Shown piece after piece: positions 7,660-15,182 of a DNA stretch of 61,073 nucleotides. The translations under genes were made by a program, and so were the position numbers. Below the pieces are notes generated by a model. The model was not told the DNA's origin. It saw nothing but the letters and a program-made list of their open reading frames with translations, and did not search any database. Source of the stretch: Desulfovibrio sp. MES5 (GTDB lineage: Bacteria > Desulfobacterota > Desulfovibrionia > Desulfovibrionales > Desulfovibrionaceae); NCBI RefSeq assembly GCF_002237645.1, contig NZ_MJUZ01000018.1:1-61073 (forward strand), given 5' to 3'. Within the stretch, counting starts at the first letter, position 1, and every line of letters starts with the position of its first letter.

Positions 7660-9021
7660 ATGAGTGCGACTTCAGCTGTCAGACTGATGGTGGTGGACGA
7701 CGACCGCAACCACCGCGAAATGTTACGGGCCCTGCTGGAAGAATGGGGCTACGATCCCGTCACTGTGGACAATGGGGAAGAGGCCGTGGCCATGTGTCAG
7801 GAAAACCCCTTTGATCTCATTCTTATGGACGTGAGGATGGGGGGCATGAGCGGCATTGAGGCCACCCGCGCCATCAAGAGTTACAATCCCGCCATCCCCG
7901 TGCTGATCATGACGGCGTACTCCGATGTGGCCAATGCGGTGGAAGCCCTCAAGGCCGGTGCTTACGACTACCTTACCAAGCCTTTGGCCTTTGACGCCCT
8001 CAAGCTGGCGCTGGAGCGCGCGCTGGACCACGCCAACCTGCGCGACGAGGTGCGCGCCTTGCGCCACGAACTGGCCGCCAATGTCGATTCCCGCAATGTC
8101 ATTGGCCAGAGTCCGGCCATGCGGCAGGTGCTTGGACTGGTTTCAGCCATTGCCGCCTCCGAGGCCACGGTGCTCATCACCGGTGAATCCGGCACGGGCA
8201 AGGAGGTCATCGCCAAGCTGATCCACGCCAACAGCAACAGGGCCAAGGGGCCTTACGTGGCCGTCAATTGTGCGGCTCTTACGGAAACCCTGCTGGAATC
8301 CGAACTGTTCGGCCATGAAAAAGGGGCCTTTACCGGAGCGGAAAAACGCCGCGAGGGGCGCTTTCTGGCGGCGAACAAGGGCACCATTTTTCTGGATGAA
8401 ATTGGCGAGATTCCTTTATCCATGCAGGTCAAGCTGTTGCGCGTCATTCAGGAGCGCGAACTGCAACGTGTGGGCGGCGATCAGACCATCAAGGTGGATG
8501 TGCGCATTCTGGCCGCCACCAATAAAGACCTGGCTCTTGAAGTGGAGGAGGGGCGCTTTCGGCAGGACCTTTACTACAGGCTCAACGTGGTTTCATTGCA
8601 GTTGCCGCCCCTGCGCGACCGGCATGAGGACATCCCCCTGCTGGCCATGCACTTCATGAAGATTTTTGCCGACCGCAACGGCAAGATGGTCAAGGGCTTC
8701 ACCCCTGCGGCTATGGACAGGCTCGTCAAGCACGCATGGCCCGGCAACGTGCGCGAACTGGAAAACGCGGTGGAACGCGCCGTTGTGCTGCTGGTGGGGG
8801 AATACATCAGCGAGCGCGAACTGCCGCCCACCATTGCCGAAGCTGAAGAGGACAGCCCGCGTTCGTCCCGGCTGGATTTTGCCAACATGACTCTGGAAGA
8901 AATCGAGCGCCTGGCCGTGCAGGACACCCTTGAGCAGGTCGGCGGCAATAAAAGCGAAGCCGCGCGGCGTCTGGGCATCAACCGCAAGACGCTGCTGTCC
9001 AAACTGGGCGACGGCAAGTAG
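7660..9021 (+). CDS. ZraR-like sigma-54-dependent response regulator
   Basis: An NtrC-family activator of 453 residues. The receiver domain covers about 1-125, with acidic residues in VVDDDRNHRE, phospho-acceptor D57 (ILMDVRMGG) and a conserved Lys in YDYLTKPL. The AAA+ domain has Walker A GESGTGKE at 175-182, the sigma-54 contact loop GAFTGA at 222-227, and FLDEIGEIP as Walker B. The C-terminal Fis-type helix-turn-helix includes NKSEAARRLGINRKTLLSKL. All parts needed for sigma-54 activation are intact. It lies 177 bases after the kinase gene, so it is presumably its partner, and the perfect -24/-12 promoter at 5194-5208 is the obvious target. Start chosen after AAGGAATATTGTT. Confidence 0.93.
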   Translation: MSATSAVRLMVVDDDRNHREMLRALLEEWGYDPVTVDNGEEAVAMCQENPFDLILMDVRMGGMSGIEATRAIKSYNPAIPVLIMTAYSDVANAVEALKAGAYDYLTKPLAFDALKLALERALDHANLRDEVRALRHELAANVDSRNVIGQSPAMRQVLGLVSAIAASEATVLITGESGTGKEVIAKLIHANSNRAKGPYVAVNCAALTETLLESELFGHEKGAFTGAEKRREGRFLAANKGTIFLDEIGEIPLSMQVKLLRVIQERELQRVGGDQTIKVDVRILAATNKDLALEVEEGRFRQDLYYRLNVVSLQLPPLRDRHEDIPLLAMHFMKIFADRNGKMVKGFTPAAMDRLVKHAWPGNVRELENAVERAVVLLVGEYISERELPPTIAEAEEDSPRSSRLDFANMTLEEIERLAVQDTLEQVGGNKSEAARRLGINRKTLLSKLGDGK

Positions 9022-9453
9022 GCAAGGTCAGCAGGGAATACCGTTGAGGGGAAGTATCCTCAAGGGGTGAAGCGCGGTCACGGCGCGCGCCTGCGTGCGC
9101 AACTATTTGTATTTAACTGCTTATTTTTGATTGCGGGGCGCGTGAACAGGGGCAAGTGCCGTTTCAGCCTGCAACCGCAGACACGCCAGAACTGAAACTA
9201 CTACGGTTCGATGGACGGAATTTACGCATAATAAAGCAGAGCAGCTTTGAGAATATACATTTTCAACGCGCAAACCACGGCTGCACGGCGGGCGTCAGCG
9301 TGCAGCCGCCAGATGCATCTCAAAGTTACCATGCTCCACGAATAAAGGTTTTAGGGGGTGGGGGCGTGGGGGAGGAGACCCTTTTGCAAAAGGGTCCCTC
9401 CCCCACAAAACATGGAACCCTGACGCTATTTCTCTTTATGCGGCGGCAGGGTG
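9022..9453. other. Intergenic region between convergent operons
   Basis: No gene is supported. It contains a degenerate palindrome around 9244-9267 (CTTTGAGAATATACATTTTC), related to ones at 26756 and 44536, and ends with copy 2 of the G-rich palindrome family (9368-9404). The operons on both sides end here. Confidence 0.5.
9349..9409 (+). repeat. G-rich palindrome family, copy 2
   Basis: A G-rich lead (TTTTAGGGGGTGGGGGCG) is followed at 9368-9404 by the shared palindrome with core ACCCTTTTGCAAAAGGGT and a CCCCCACAAA tail. It sits between the convergent ends of the zraR-like gene and the Ehr operon. Confidence 0.8.
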
Positions 9454-10218
9454 TTACCTGCGCAAAGCCAGCAGGCCGTCCAGTATGGTCCAGGGACTGG
9501 GGGGGCAGCCGGGCACAAAAAGGTCCACTGGCAGCATGTCGGTAATGCCGTTATTGCACTGCGGCCCATTGCGAAAAAGCCCGCCGGATATGGCGCAGGC
9601 CCCCACCGCCGCCACAAGGCGCGGTTCGGGTATGGCGTCATAGGTATCAATGACGGCCAGACGCATGTTTTCAGAAACAGGCCCTGTTACCAGAATACCA
9701 TCTGCATGGCGTGGGGAGGCCACAAAGTCAATGCCAAAGCGCGGCAGGTCAAAGACCAGGGTGCCAAGCACATTGCAGTCCGCCTCGCAGGCGTTGCAGC
9801 CTGCGGCGCTGACCTGGCGCAGCTTGAGCGAACGCCGGAAGAGGGAAAATTTGCCGGGGATGGAGGGTGTGGCCGCCTGCGGGGCCGGTTGGCCGGGAAC
9901 CACCAGCAGATCTTCACGCTTGAAAACCGCCATGCGGTGCTCGCCGGTGAAGGCTATGGCCTGCCGGGGGCAGGCATCGCGGCAGGCTCCGCAGAAGGTG
10001 CAGCGCCCCATATCCAGGGTGGGCGTGCCGTCGGGCGCGCCTTCGGTGGGCAGCAGGGCTCCTGTGGGGCAGGCCGCGTAACAGGCCGTGCAGCCGTCGC
10101 AGTTCACGGGCGTGAGGCTGGGCCTGCCCATAAACCTGGGAGAAAGCACGGGCTGCTGGCGGGGATAGTCCAGCGTGCGGTATTTCTGACGGATGCGTTC
10201 CTTGATTATGTGCAGCAT
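9454..10218 (-). CDS. Ehr/hydrogenase-4-like small subunit fused to a 2[4Fe-4S] ferredoxin (HyfH-HyfI type)
   Basis: A fusion protein of 254 residues. The N-terminal ferredoxin part has two 4Fe-4S motifs at C40-C43-C46-C50 and C73-C76-C79-C83. The C-terminal part is a NuoB/HyfI-type small subunit, with likely cluster ligands C141 and C144 (GCNACEADC), C208 (GACAISGG) and C238 (PGCPPSP). It would carry electrons along the peripheral arm of a membrane complex. In E. coli Hyf these are two proteins, HyfH and HyfI. It is the last of six genes and starts nine bases after the large-subunit stop, with AAGG upstream. All Fe-S ligands look intact, unlike the Ni ligands of its partner. Confidence 0.88.
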   Translation of the reverse strand: MLHIIKERIRQKYRTLDYPRQQPVLSPRFMGRPSLTPVNCDGCTACYAACPTGALLPTEGAPDGTPTLDMGRCTFCGACRDACPRQAIAFTGEHRMAVFKREDLLVVPGQPAPQAATPSIPGKFSLFRRSLKLRQVSAAGCNACEADCNVLGTLVFDLPRFGIDFVASPRHADGILVTGPVSENMRLAVIDTYDAIPEPRLVAAVGACAISGGLFRNGPQCNNGITDMLPVDLFVPGCPPSPWTILDGLLALRR

Positions 10219-10227
10219 GTCATAGCC

Positions 10228-11946
10228 TTACAGGTCGTGTCCGCAATAAGAGAGGTTGAAGCTCTTGTTGCAGAGGGGAAAGTCTGAAATCTGGTTGCCG
10301 CGCAGGGCCACGGCCAGCCCGGTCCAGTTGTGGAAGGAGGGGTCTATTACCTTGTACACAAAGATGTGGCCCCGCGAATCGGTGAGCGCCACATGGCAGA
10401 CTTCGCCGCGCCAGCCTTCCACCTGGGCCACGGCGAGGGTATGCGGCGGCAGGGCCGCAAAGTCGGTGGCCGGGGTGTCGGGCTTGCGCCCGGCTCGTGC
10501 AGGGGCCGTATGGCCTGCGGACGCGGCGCAGGCGGCGGGCGTTTCGACTTCCTGATTGGGCTGACCGGGCAGGGCCGCCAGACGGGTGAGGTCAAGCTCA
10601 AGCAGCCGCAGGCTGTCGTCCAGCTCGCGGCTGCGCACACGGGTGCGCGCCATGACGTCCCCCGTGATTTCCAGTCGGGGGGCGCAGTTTTCGCAGGAAA
10701 GGTCGCTGAGGGGCATGTGAAAGCGCGCGTCCACGTCAAGACCGCAGGCGCGGGCGGCAACCCCCACCAGCCCCAGTTCGCGGGCCACGGCAGGCTCCAC
10801 CGAGCCGGTCTCCGCAAGGCGGTCGCGCACGGTCACGGCATCCAGCATGACGTCCACAGAGCCGCGCGCGTCTTGCCAGGCCGACCGCACACGGTTGAGC
10901 AGATCCGCGCATTCTTGCGGGTTGAGGTCATAGGCCACGCCGCCGGGCCGCAGCAGGCCGCGCCCAAAGCGGTTGCCGCACAGGCTGGCGGTCATGTTCA
11001 GAAAATCTCCGCGGATGCGGCCGTTCCAGGAGGCTGTGGGCAGAAAGCCCGTGTCCCCGGCAATGGCCCCAAGGTCGCCCGTATGGTTGGCCAGACGCTC
11101 CAGCTCAAGGCCGATACGGCGCACAAGCTGGGCGCGCTCGTCCGGCTGAAGTCCTTTCATGCGCTCAAGCATAACGCAGTACGCCGTGGCGTGGGCCACC
11201 GTGGAGTCTCCGGCTGCGCATTCCAGCAGGGGAAGACGGCGGGCGGCAGGGCCGTGAACAAGCATGCTCTCCAGCCCCCGGTGCTGGTAGCCCAGGGCAA
11301 TTTCCAGATGCAGCACATTTTCGCCATAGCACTGAAAACGAAAATGCCCCGGCTCGATGATTCCCGCATGAACAGGGCCAACGGCCACCTCGTGCACGTC
11401 CACGCCCTCAACCCGGTAAAAGGGGTAGGGCTGGGCGGGAGGCGTCGGGGCCGCCTGCTCAGGCATGGTCGCCACAGCCGCCGCTCCGGGCGATGTGACG
11501 GACTCCGCGTCAGAAACATTAGCGGCCCCATCATGCATGCCTGAAGCGTCCGCCGCGTTGCGCGTCCGGGCCTCGAAGCTGTCGGGAGTGCGCCGCACGC
11601 TTTTGAGCCAGGGGTGTCCCACGGGCTCCACGCCCCACTGTTCGTAAATTTCGCGCTCGAAGTAGTGCAGCTGGGGCAGGTCGGGCGTCATTGACACAAA
11701 GGCCGTCACCGGCGGCGTGCGGCGGGCCATGAGGCGGCGTGTGCCGTCATGGGCCAGCACGCAGCACAGGCTTACGGGTATGGGCTGCCCGGGCACGGCT
11801 TCTGTTACGTCTTCGTCGGGAATGCCGAAAAAGGCCAGCACGCGCCAGCCGCCAGCTATGGCGTGGCGCAGATGGTCACGCAGTTCGGCCACGGAGAAGC
11901 TCGCCAGACTTTTCAGATCAACCGCCTCGCGGTAGTCGAACGACAT
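10228..11946 (-). CDS. Hydrogenase-4-like large subunit (NuoC-NuoD/HyfG type) lacking Ni-Fe ligands
   Basis: A protein of 572 residues. The N-terminal NuoC-like domain has the signature YFEREIYEQWGVEPVGHPWL. A Pro/Ala-rich linker follows, then a NuoD-like domain (VHAGIIEPGHFRF, YQHRGLE). Where E. coli HycE has CGICGFAH, this protein has AGDSTVAH (about residue 245). Where HycE ends with LDPCYSC, this one ends with FNLSYCGHDL. At least three, and by my alignment all four, Ni-coordinating cysteines are missing, so a working NiFe site is very unlikely. The ending is the full chain with no processing tail. This fits energy-converting hydrogenase-related (Ehr) complexes. The start at 11946 (GGGAGG site) was chosen over 11985. 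Confidence 0.88.
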   Translation of the reverse strand: MSFDYREAVDLKSLASFSVAELRDHLRHAIAGGWRVLAFFGIPDEDVTEAVPGQPIPVSLCCVLAHDGTRRLMARRTPPVTAFVSMTPDLPQLHYFEREIYEQWGVEPVGHPWLKSVRRTPDSFEARTRNAADASGMHDGAANVSDAESVTSPGAAAVATMPEQAAPTPPAQPYPFYRVEGVDVHEVAVGPVHAGIIEPGHFRFQCYGENVLHLEIALGYQHRGLESMLVHGPAARRLPLLECAAGDSTVAHATAYCVMLERMKGLQPDERAQLVRRIGLELERLANHTGDLGAIAGDTGFLPTASWNGRIRGDFLNMTASLCGNRFGRGLLRPGGVAYDLNPQECADLLNRVRSAWQDARGSVDVMLDAVTVRDRLAETGSVEPAVARELGLVGVAARACGLDVDARFHMPLSDLSCENCAPRLEITGDVMARTRVRSRELDDSLRLLELDLTRLAALPGQPNQEVETPAACAASAGHTAPARAGRKPDTPATDFAALPPHTLAVAQVEGWRGEVCHVALTDSRGHIFVYKVIDPSFHNWTGLAVALRGNQISDFPLCNKSFNLSYCGHDL

Positions 11947-11958
11947 GATATCCTCCCG

Positions 11959-12014
11959 GACCAGATTACCTTTGAAATGCTTCACATTCCAGCCTTGTCA
12001 TTTTGCCGGAAAAT
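11959..12014 (-). repeat. Dispersed intergenic repeat, copy B
   Basis: On the minus strand this reads ATTTTCCGGCAAAATGAC, then GAATGTGAAGCATTTCAAAG and GTAATCTG. A closely similar stretch is at 26495-26548 on the plus strand, with roughly 85 percent identity by eye. It sits 13 bases upstream of the large-subunit start, in the 167-bp gap of the Ehr operon. Confidence 0.65.
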
Positions 12015-12113
12015 GTGATTTGCGGTAGCCGTTAACGGGGCTTTGCCGCTTACGGGTAGCGACGGCCATTTCGCGCAGCGGCAGAGCATGCCCCTTTTTC
12101 AAGGCGATATGCG

Positions 12114-13616
12114 CTAGCCGCCGATGAGGGCAGCGCCCTGACGTAAGAAATTCCAAAGCCAGTCGGGTATCCACAAGCCAAGGGTGAGCACGGCCAGCCC
12201 CAGAACCAGGGGCGGCAGCACGCTCAGCAGCGGTTCCCGCGGGGTCTGGGGCATGTCTATGGGGCGGTTGCCCTGCACCATGCGCAGAACCGCGACGGAA
12301 AGACCGACAAAAATCACGGCAAGAGCCAGCAGATAGGCTGCGGCCAGCAAGGGCGAGTTTGCCGCCAGCATGCCCTTGAAAATGATGAATTCACTGATGA
12401 AGATGCCGAACGGCGGCGACCCGGCCACGGCCAGAAAACCGGCCATCCACAATGTCCCGGTTACGGGCATGGTCCAGCGCATGCCCCGGATGTCATAGCT
12501 GGAAAAGGTGTGGTAGCGGGCCAGAATATTGCCGGAAAGCAGAAAGAGCATGCACTTGGTCAGCGAATGGCAGACGGCGTGCAGCATGGCTCCGGATACG
12601 GCCAGGCCGCCCACGCCTATGCCCAGGGCCAGAATGCCCATATGTTCCACGCTGGAATACGCCAGCATGCGCTTGTAGTGCCCCTGTCCCACAATGAAGA
12701 TGGCCGCCGTGACAAGCGAGATCAGGCCGAAAAAGCTGAGCAGCCCGCCGCTGAAGCCGCCAAGACCGGCGGCCAGCATGATCTGGTGCCCGCGCAGAAT
12801 GCCAAGCAGGGCGCAGTTGAGCAGCGCGCCGGAGAGCAGGGCAGACACCAGCGAAGGAGCCTGGCTGTGAGCGTCGGGCAGCCAGTTGTGCAGGGGGGCC
12901 AGGCCCATCTTGGTGCCATAACCCACCAGCAGAAAGATATAGGCCGCCTTGAGCCACGTTTCTTCACCGGCACGGGCGTGACTGACAAACCAGCCAAGCT
13001 GGTCCATGCCTTCCACCATGGCTGCCATGCCTTCGGGCGTATAGAACGCCACGGAAAGCAGAATGTTGCCCACCATGGCCAGGGCAATGCCCACGGAGCA
13101 GATGATAAGGTACTTCCACGTGGCTTCAAGGGAACGCTGATGCCTGTGAAAATAGATAAGCGGCGCGCTGGAAAGGGTGGTGCCTTCGATGCCCACCCAC
13201 AGGGCTCCCAGATGGGGCGTGGTGGTTACAAGCGTCATGGATGAAAGAAAAAAGCACAGGCAGGCGGCAAGGCGGCGCTGGGGCGCATTGGTAAAGCCGG
13301 GGCCGCCGTGGATGTCCGTGTGAACTTCCAGCCGGTCTTCTTCACGCAGGTAGTAGACCGCATATATGGAGGCCGCCAGAAAGAGCAGGCTGGCCAGCAT
13401 GAGAAAAAGCGCGCCAAGGGGGTCGGGGGCCAGCAGGCCGTTCAAGGCTCTGGGTTCGGCTCCCGTGCCGACGGCATACGTCGTCCAGGCGGCCAGAGCC
13501 GTGTGGCAGAGGGCGGTCAGGGGCAGAAGAACCCGGCACATGGCCTTGGTGCCAAGCAGGATGATACAGCCCGCCCCGAGCGGGAGAAAAAGCAAGGCTT
13601 CCAGCATGGCGGTCAA
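12114..13616 (-). CDS. Proton-antiporter-type membrane subunit (HyfF type)
   Basis: A protein of 500 residues with about 14 membrane segments, of the Mrp/NuoL/HyfF proton-pumping family. The conserved transmembrane acidic region lies around LWVGIEGTTLSSAPLIY, followed by the family lysine in GYGTKMGLAPLHNWLPDAH and SALLSGALLNCALLGILRG. Such subunits translocate H+ or Na+ when driven by electron transfer in the peripheral arm. Its first codon overlaps the stop of the HyfE-type gene (ATGA), so the two are coupled. A 167-bp gap with a repeat separates it from the large-subunit gene. Confidence 0.9.
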   Translation of the reverse strand: MTAMLEALLFLPLGAGCIILLGTKAMCRVLLPLTALCHTALAAWTTYAVGTGAEPRALNGLLAPDPLGALFLMLASLLFLAASIYAVYYLREEDRLEVHTDIHGGPGFTNAPQRRLAACLCFFLSSMTLVTTTPHLGALWVGIEGTTLSSAPLIYFHRHQRSLEATWKYLIICSVGIALAMVGNILLSVAFYTPEGMAAMVEGMDQLGWFVSHARAGEETWLKAAYIFLLVGYGTKMGLAPLHNWLPDAHSQAPSLVSALLSGALLNCALLGILRGHQIMLAAGLGGFSGGLLSFFGLISLVTAAIFIVGQGHYKRMLAYSSVEHMGILALGIGVGGLAVSGAMLHAVCHSLTKCMLFLLSGNILARYHTFSSYDIRGMRWTMPVTGTLWMAGFLAVAGSPPFGIFISEFIIFKGMLAANSPLLAAAYLLALAVIFVGLSVAVLRMVQGNRPIDMPQTPREPLLSVLPPLVLGLAVLTLGLWIPDWLWNFLRQGAALIGG

Positions 13617-14236
13617 TCCCTGAGGCTGCGAAAGCGGCCAACGTCAATGGACTCAAAAGTGTTGCCAATATGGTTGATGGCAATGCCCATAACGAAAACA
13701 GCCACAAAGACGTCCAGCAGCAGGGCAAGCTCAAACCATGTGGTGCCTGCGGTCATGAGCGGCATGCCCAGCAGAAAGATGCCGTTTTCCGCCACCAGAT
13801 ACCCGATGACCTGGGCCAGGGCCGTGGTGCGCCCCACCACCAGGATGAGGCCGCAAAAAAGCGTGGTCAGGGCCGTGGGCAGCACCAGCGGCGGAAAAAG
13901 AGCCGGTAAAGTGAGCAGCCGCGCTTCAAGCCACAAGGAGAGCACAAGCCCCCCCATGCCGGCCAGTACGCCGACGGCCACATGCAGGCGAGGTCTCATG
14001 CGTTGGTGGGAGTGCAGGCGGTTACGGGTGCGCCAGAGCAGACCGGGCAGAAGCGCCCCCTTGATGAGCAGCACGGCGGCGGCCAGCAGGGCGTGTTCCA
14101 TAGTCAGCAGCATGCCCGCCAGCAGAATGCCCTGAAAGGCCGTGAAGCGTATGAGCCACATGAGCCGTGTTGTGCTCAGCATGAGCAGGTTGTTCAGCAT
14201 GAGCAAGAACAGGCAGCTTTGCAGTGCGGATTCCAC
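13613..14236 (-). CDS. HyfE-type membrane subunit
   Basis: A hydrophobic protein of 207 residues with about six membrane segments. The segment QVIGYLVAENGIFLLGMPLM is typical of HyfE, which is a NuoK-like module fused to extra helices. The acidic residue in AEN corresponds to a conserved intramembrane Glu of NuoK-type subunits. It lies five bases after the HyfC-type gene and overlaps the HyfF-type gene by four bases, which points to a single transcript. Confidence 0.88.
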   Translation of the reverse strand: MESALQSCLFLLMLNNLLMLSTTRLMWLIRFTAFQGILLAGMLLTMEHALLAAAVLLIKGALLPGLLWRTRNRLHSHQRMRPRLHVAVGVLAGMGGLVLSLWLEARLLTLPALFPPLVLPTALTTLFCGLILVVGRTTALAQVIGYLVAENGIFLLGMPLMTAGTTWFELALLLDVFVAVFVMGIAINHIGNTFESIDVGRFRSLRD

Positions 14237-14240
14237 GCTT

Positions 14241-15182
14241 TTACCTCGCCTGGGTCAGGATGAGGGCCAGGGCCGCCATGGCCGATGCGCCGCCCAGCAG
14301 AAAGGGCACGCGGTCCATGCGCAGACGGGCCATGACAGATTCCACAATGCCCACAATAACGGCCAGCAGCAGCACAATGACAAGGCGCAGTCCGGCCTGT
14401 TGCCACAGGGGCAGGGCCGGGGTCATGAGGCCGGCAATAAGCGCGGCGAAAAACCACAGCTTGAGGGCAGCCCCGTAGACGACCATGGCCAGGTTGGGAC
14501 CGGAGTGATCAAGCACCATGACCTCGTGGATCATTGTCAGTTCCAGGTGCGTGTTGGGGTCATCCACGGGAATGCGGCAGTTTTCCACCAGCAGCAGAAT
14601 AAAGAAGATGCAGGGCAGAAGCAGCAGTTCGCCCCGCCCCATGGCCCATGCCCCGGCGATCTGCCCGCCAAAGAGGGATGAGAGCGAAAAGGCCGTATGC
14701 GGGCCGCGCCCCATATCCAGCGTCACACTGGTGAGCACCAGAAGCGCCAGAAAGAAAAGCGGTTCGGCCAGGGCAGCAAAGGTGGCCTCGCGGCTGGCGC
14801 CCATGCCTTCAAAAGCCGAGCCTGTGTCCAGGGCAGACAGCATGATGGCAAAACGTCCCATGCCCAGCAGATAGGCCGCAAGAATAAAGTCGCCGCTGAA
14901 GGCCAGGGGCGAGGTGCCCCCGCCAAGGGGCAGCAGAGCCATGGCGCACAAGGTCGCGGCCAGGGCTACGGCGGAGCCGCTGGAGAAAACCCATGTGGTG
15001 GTGCGGCTGACGACCTCGCCCTTGCGCATGAGTTTGGCAAGGTCGTAGTAGGTTTGCAAAATGGGCTTGCCGTGCCTGCCCGCAAACTTGGCCTTTACCC
15101 GGTTGATGATGCCGGGCAGCAGGGGGGCCAGAACAAGCGCCAGAACAAACTGCGCAAAATAAACGACCAAGTCCTGTTTCAT
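14241..15182 (-). CDS. HyfC/NuoH-type membrane anchor subunit
   Basis: A protein of 313 residues, the NuoH-like subunit that joins the peripheral arm to the membrane pumps. Family features are the N-terminal helix followed by KPILQTYYDLAKLMRKGEVVS, GMGASREATFAALAEPLFFL in the middle, and VENCRIPVDDPNTHLELTMIHE with its run of acidic residues near the quinone-like tunnel. The start at 15182 overlaps the upstream stop in an ATGA arrangement; a start at 15197 is possible but has no better ribosome site. Confidence 0.9.
   Translation of the reverse strand: MKQDLVVYFAQFVLALVLAPLLPGIINRVKAKFAGRHGKPILQTYYDLAKLMRKGEVVSRTTTWVFSSGSAVALAATLCAMALLPLGGGTSPLAFSGDFILAAYLLGMGRFAIMLSALDTGSAFEGMGASREATFAALAEPLFFLALLVLTSVTLDMGRGPHTAFSLSSLFGGQIAGAWAMGRGELLLLPCIFFILLLVENCRIPVDDPNTHLELTMIHEVMVLDHSGPNLAMVVYGAALKLWFFAALIAGLMTPALPLWQQAGLRLVIVLLLAVIVGIVESVMARLRMDRVPFLLGGASAMAALALILTQAR

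Noticed and set aside
12510..13244. Long open frame on the plus strand opposite the HyfF-type gene
   Set aside because: It mirrors a clear membrane-protein gene, has no family look and no ribosome site; high GC produces such antisense frames throughout the window.
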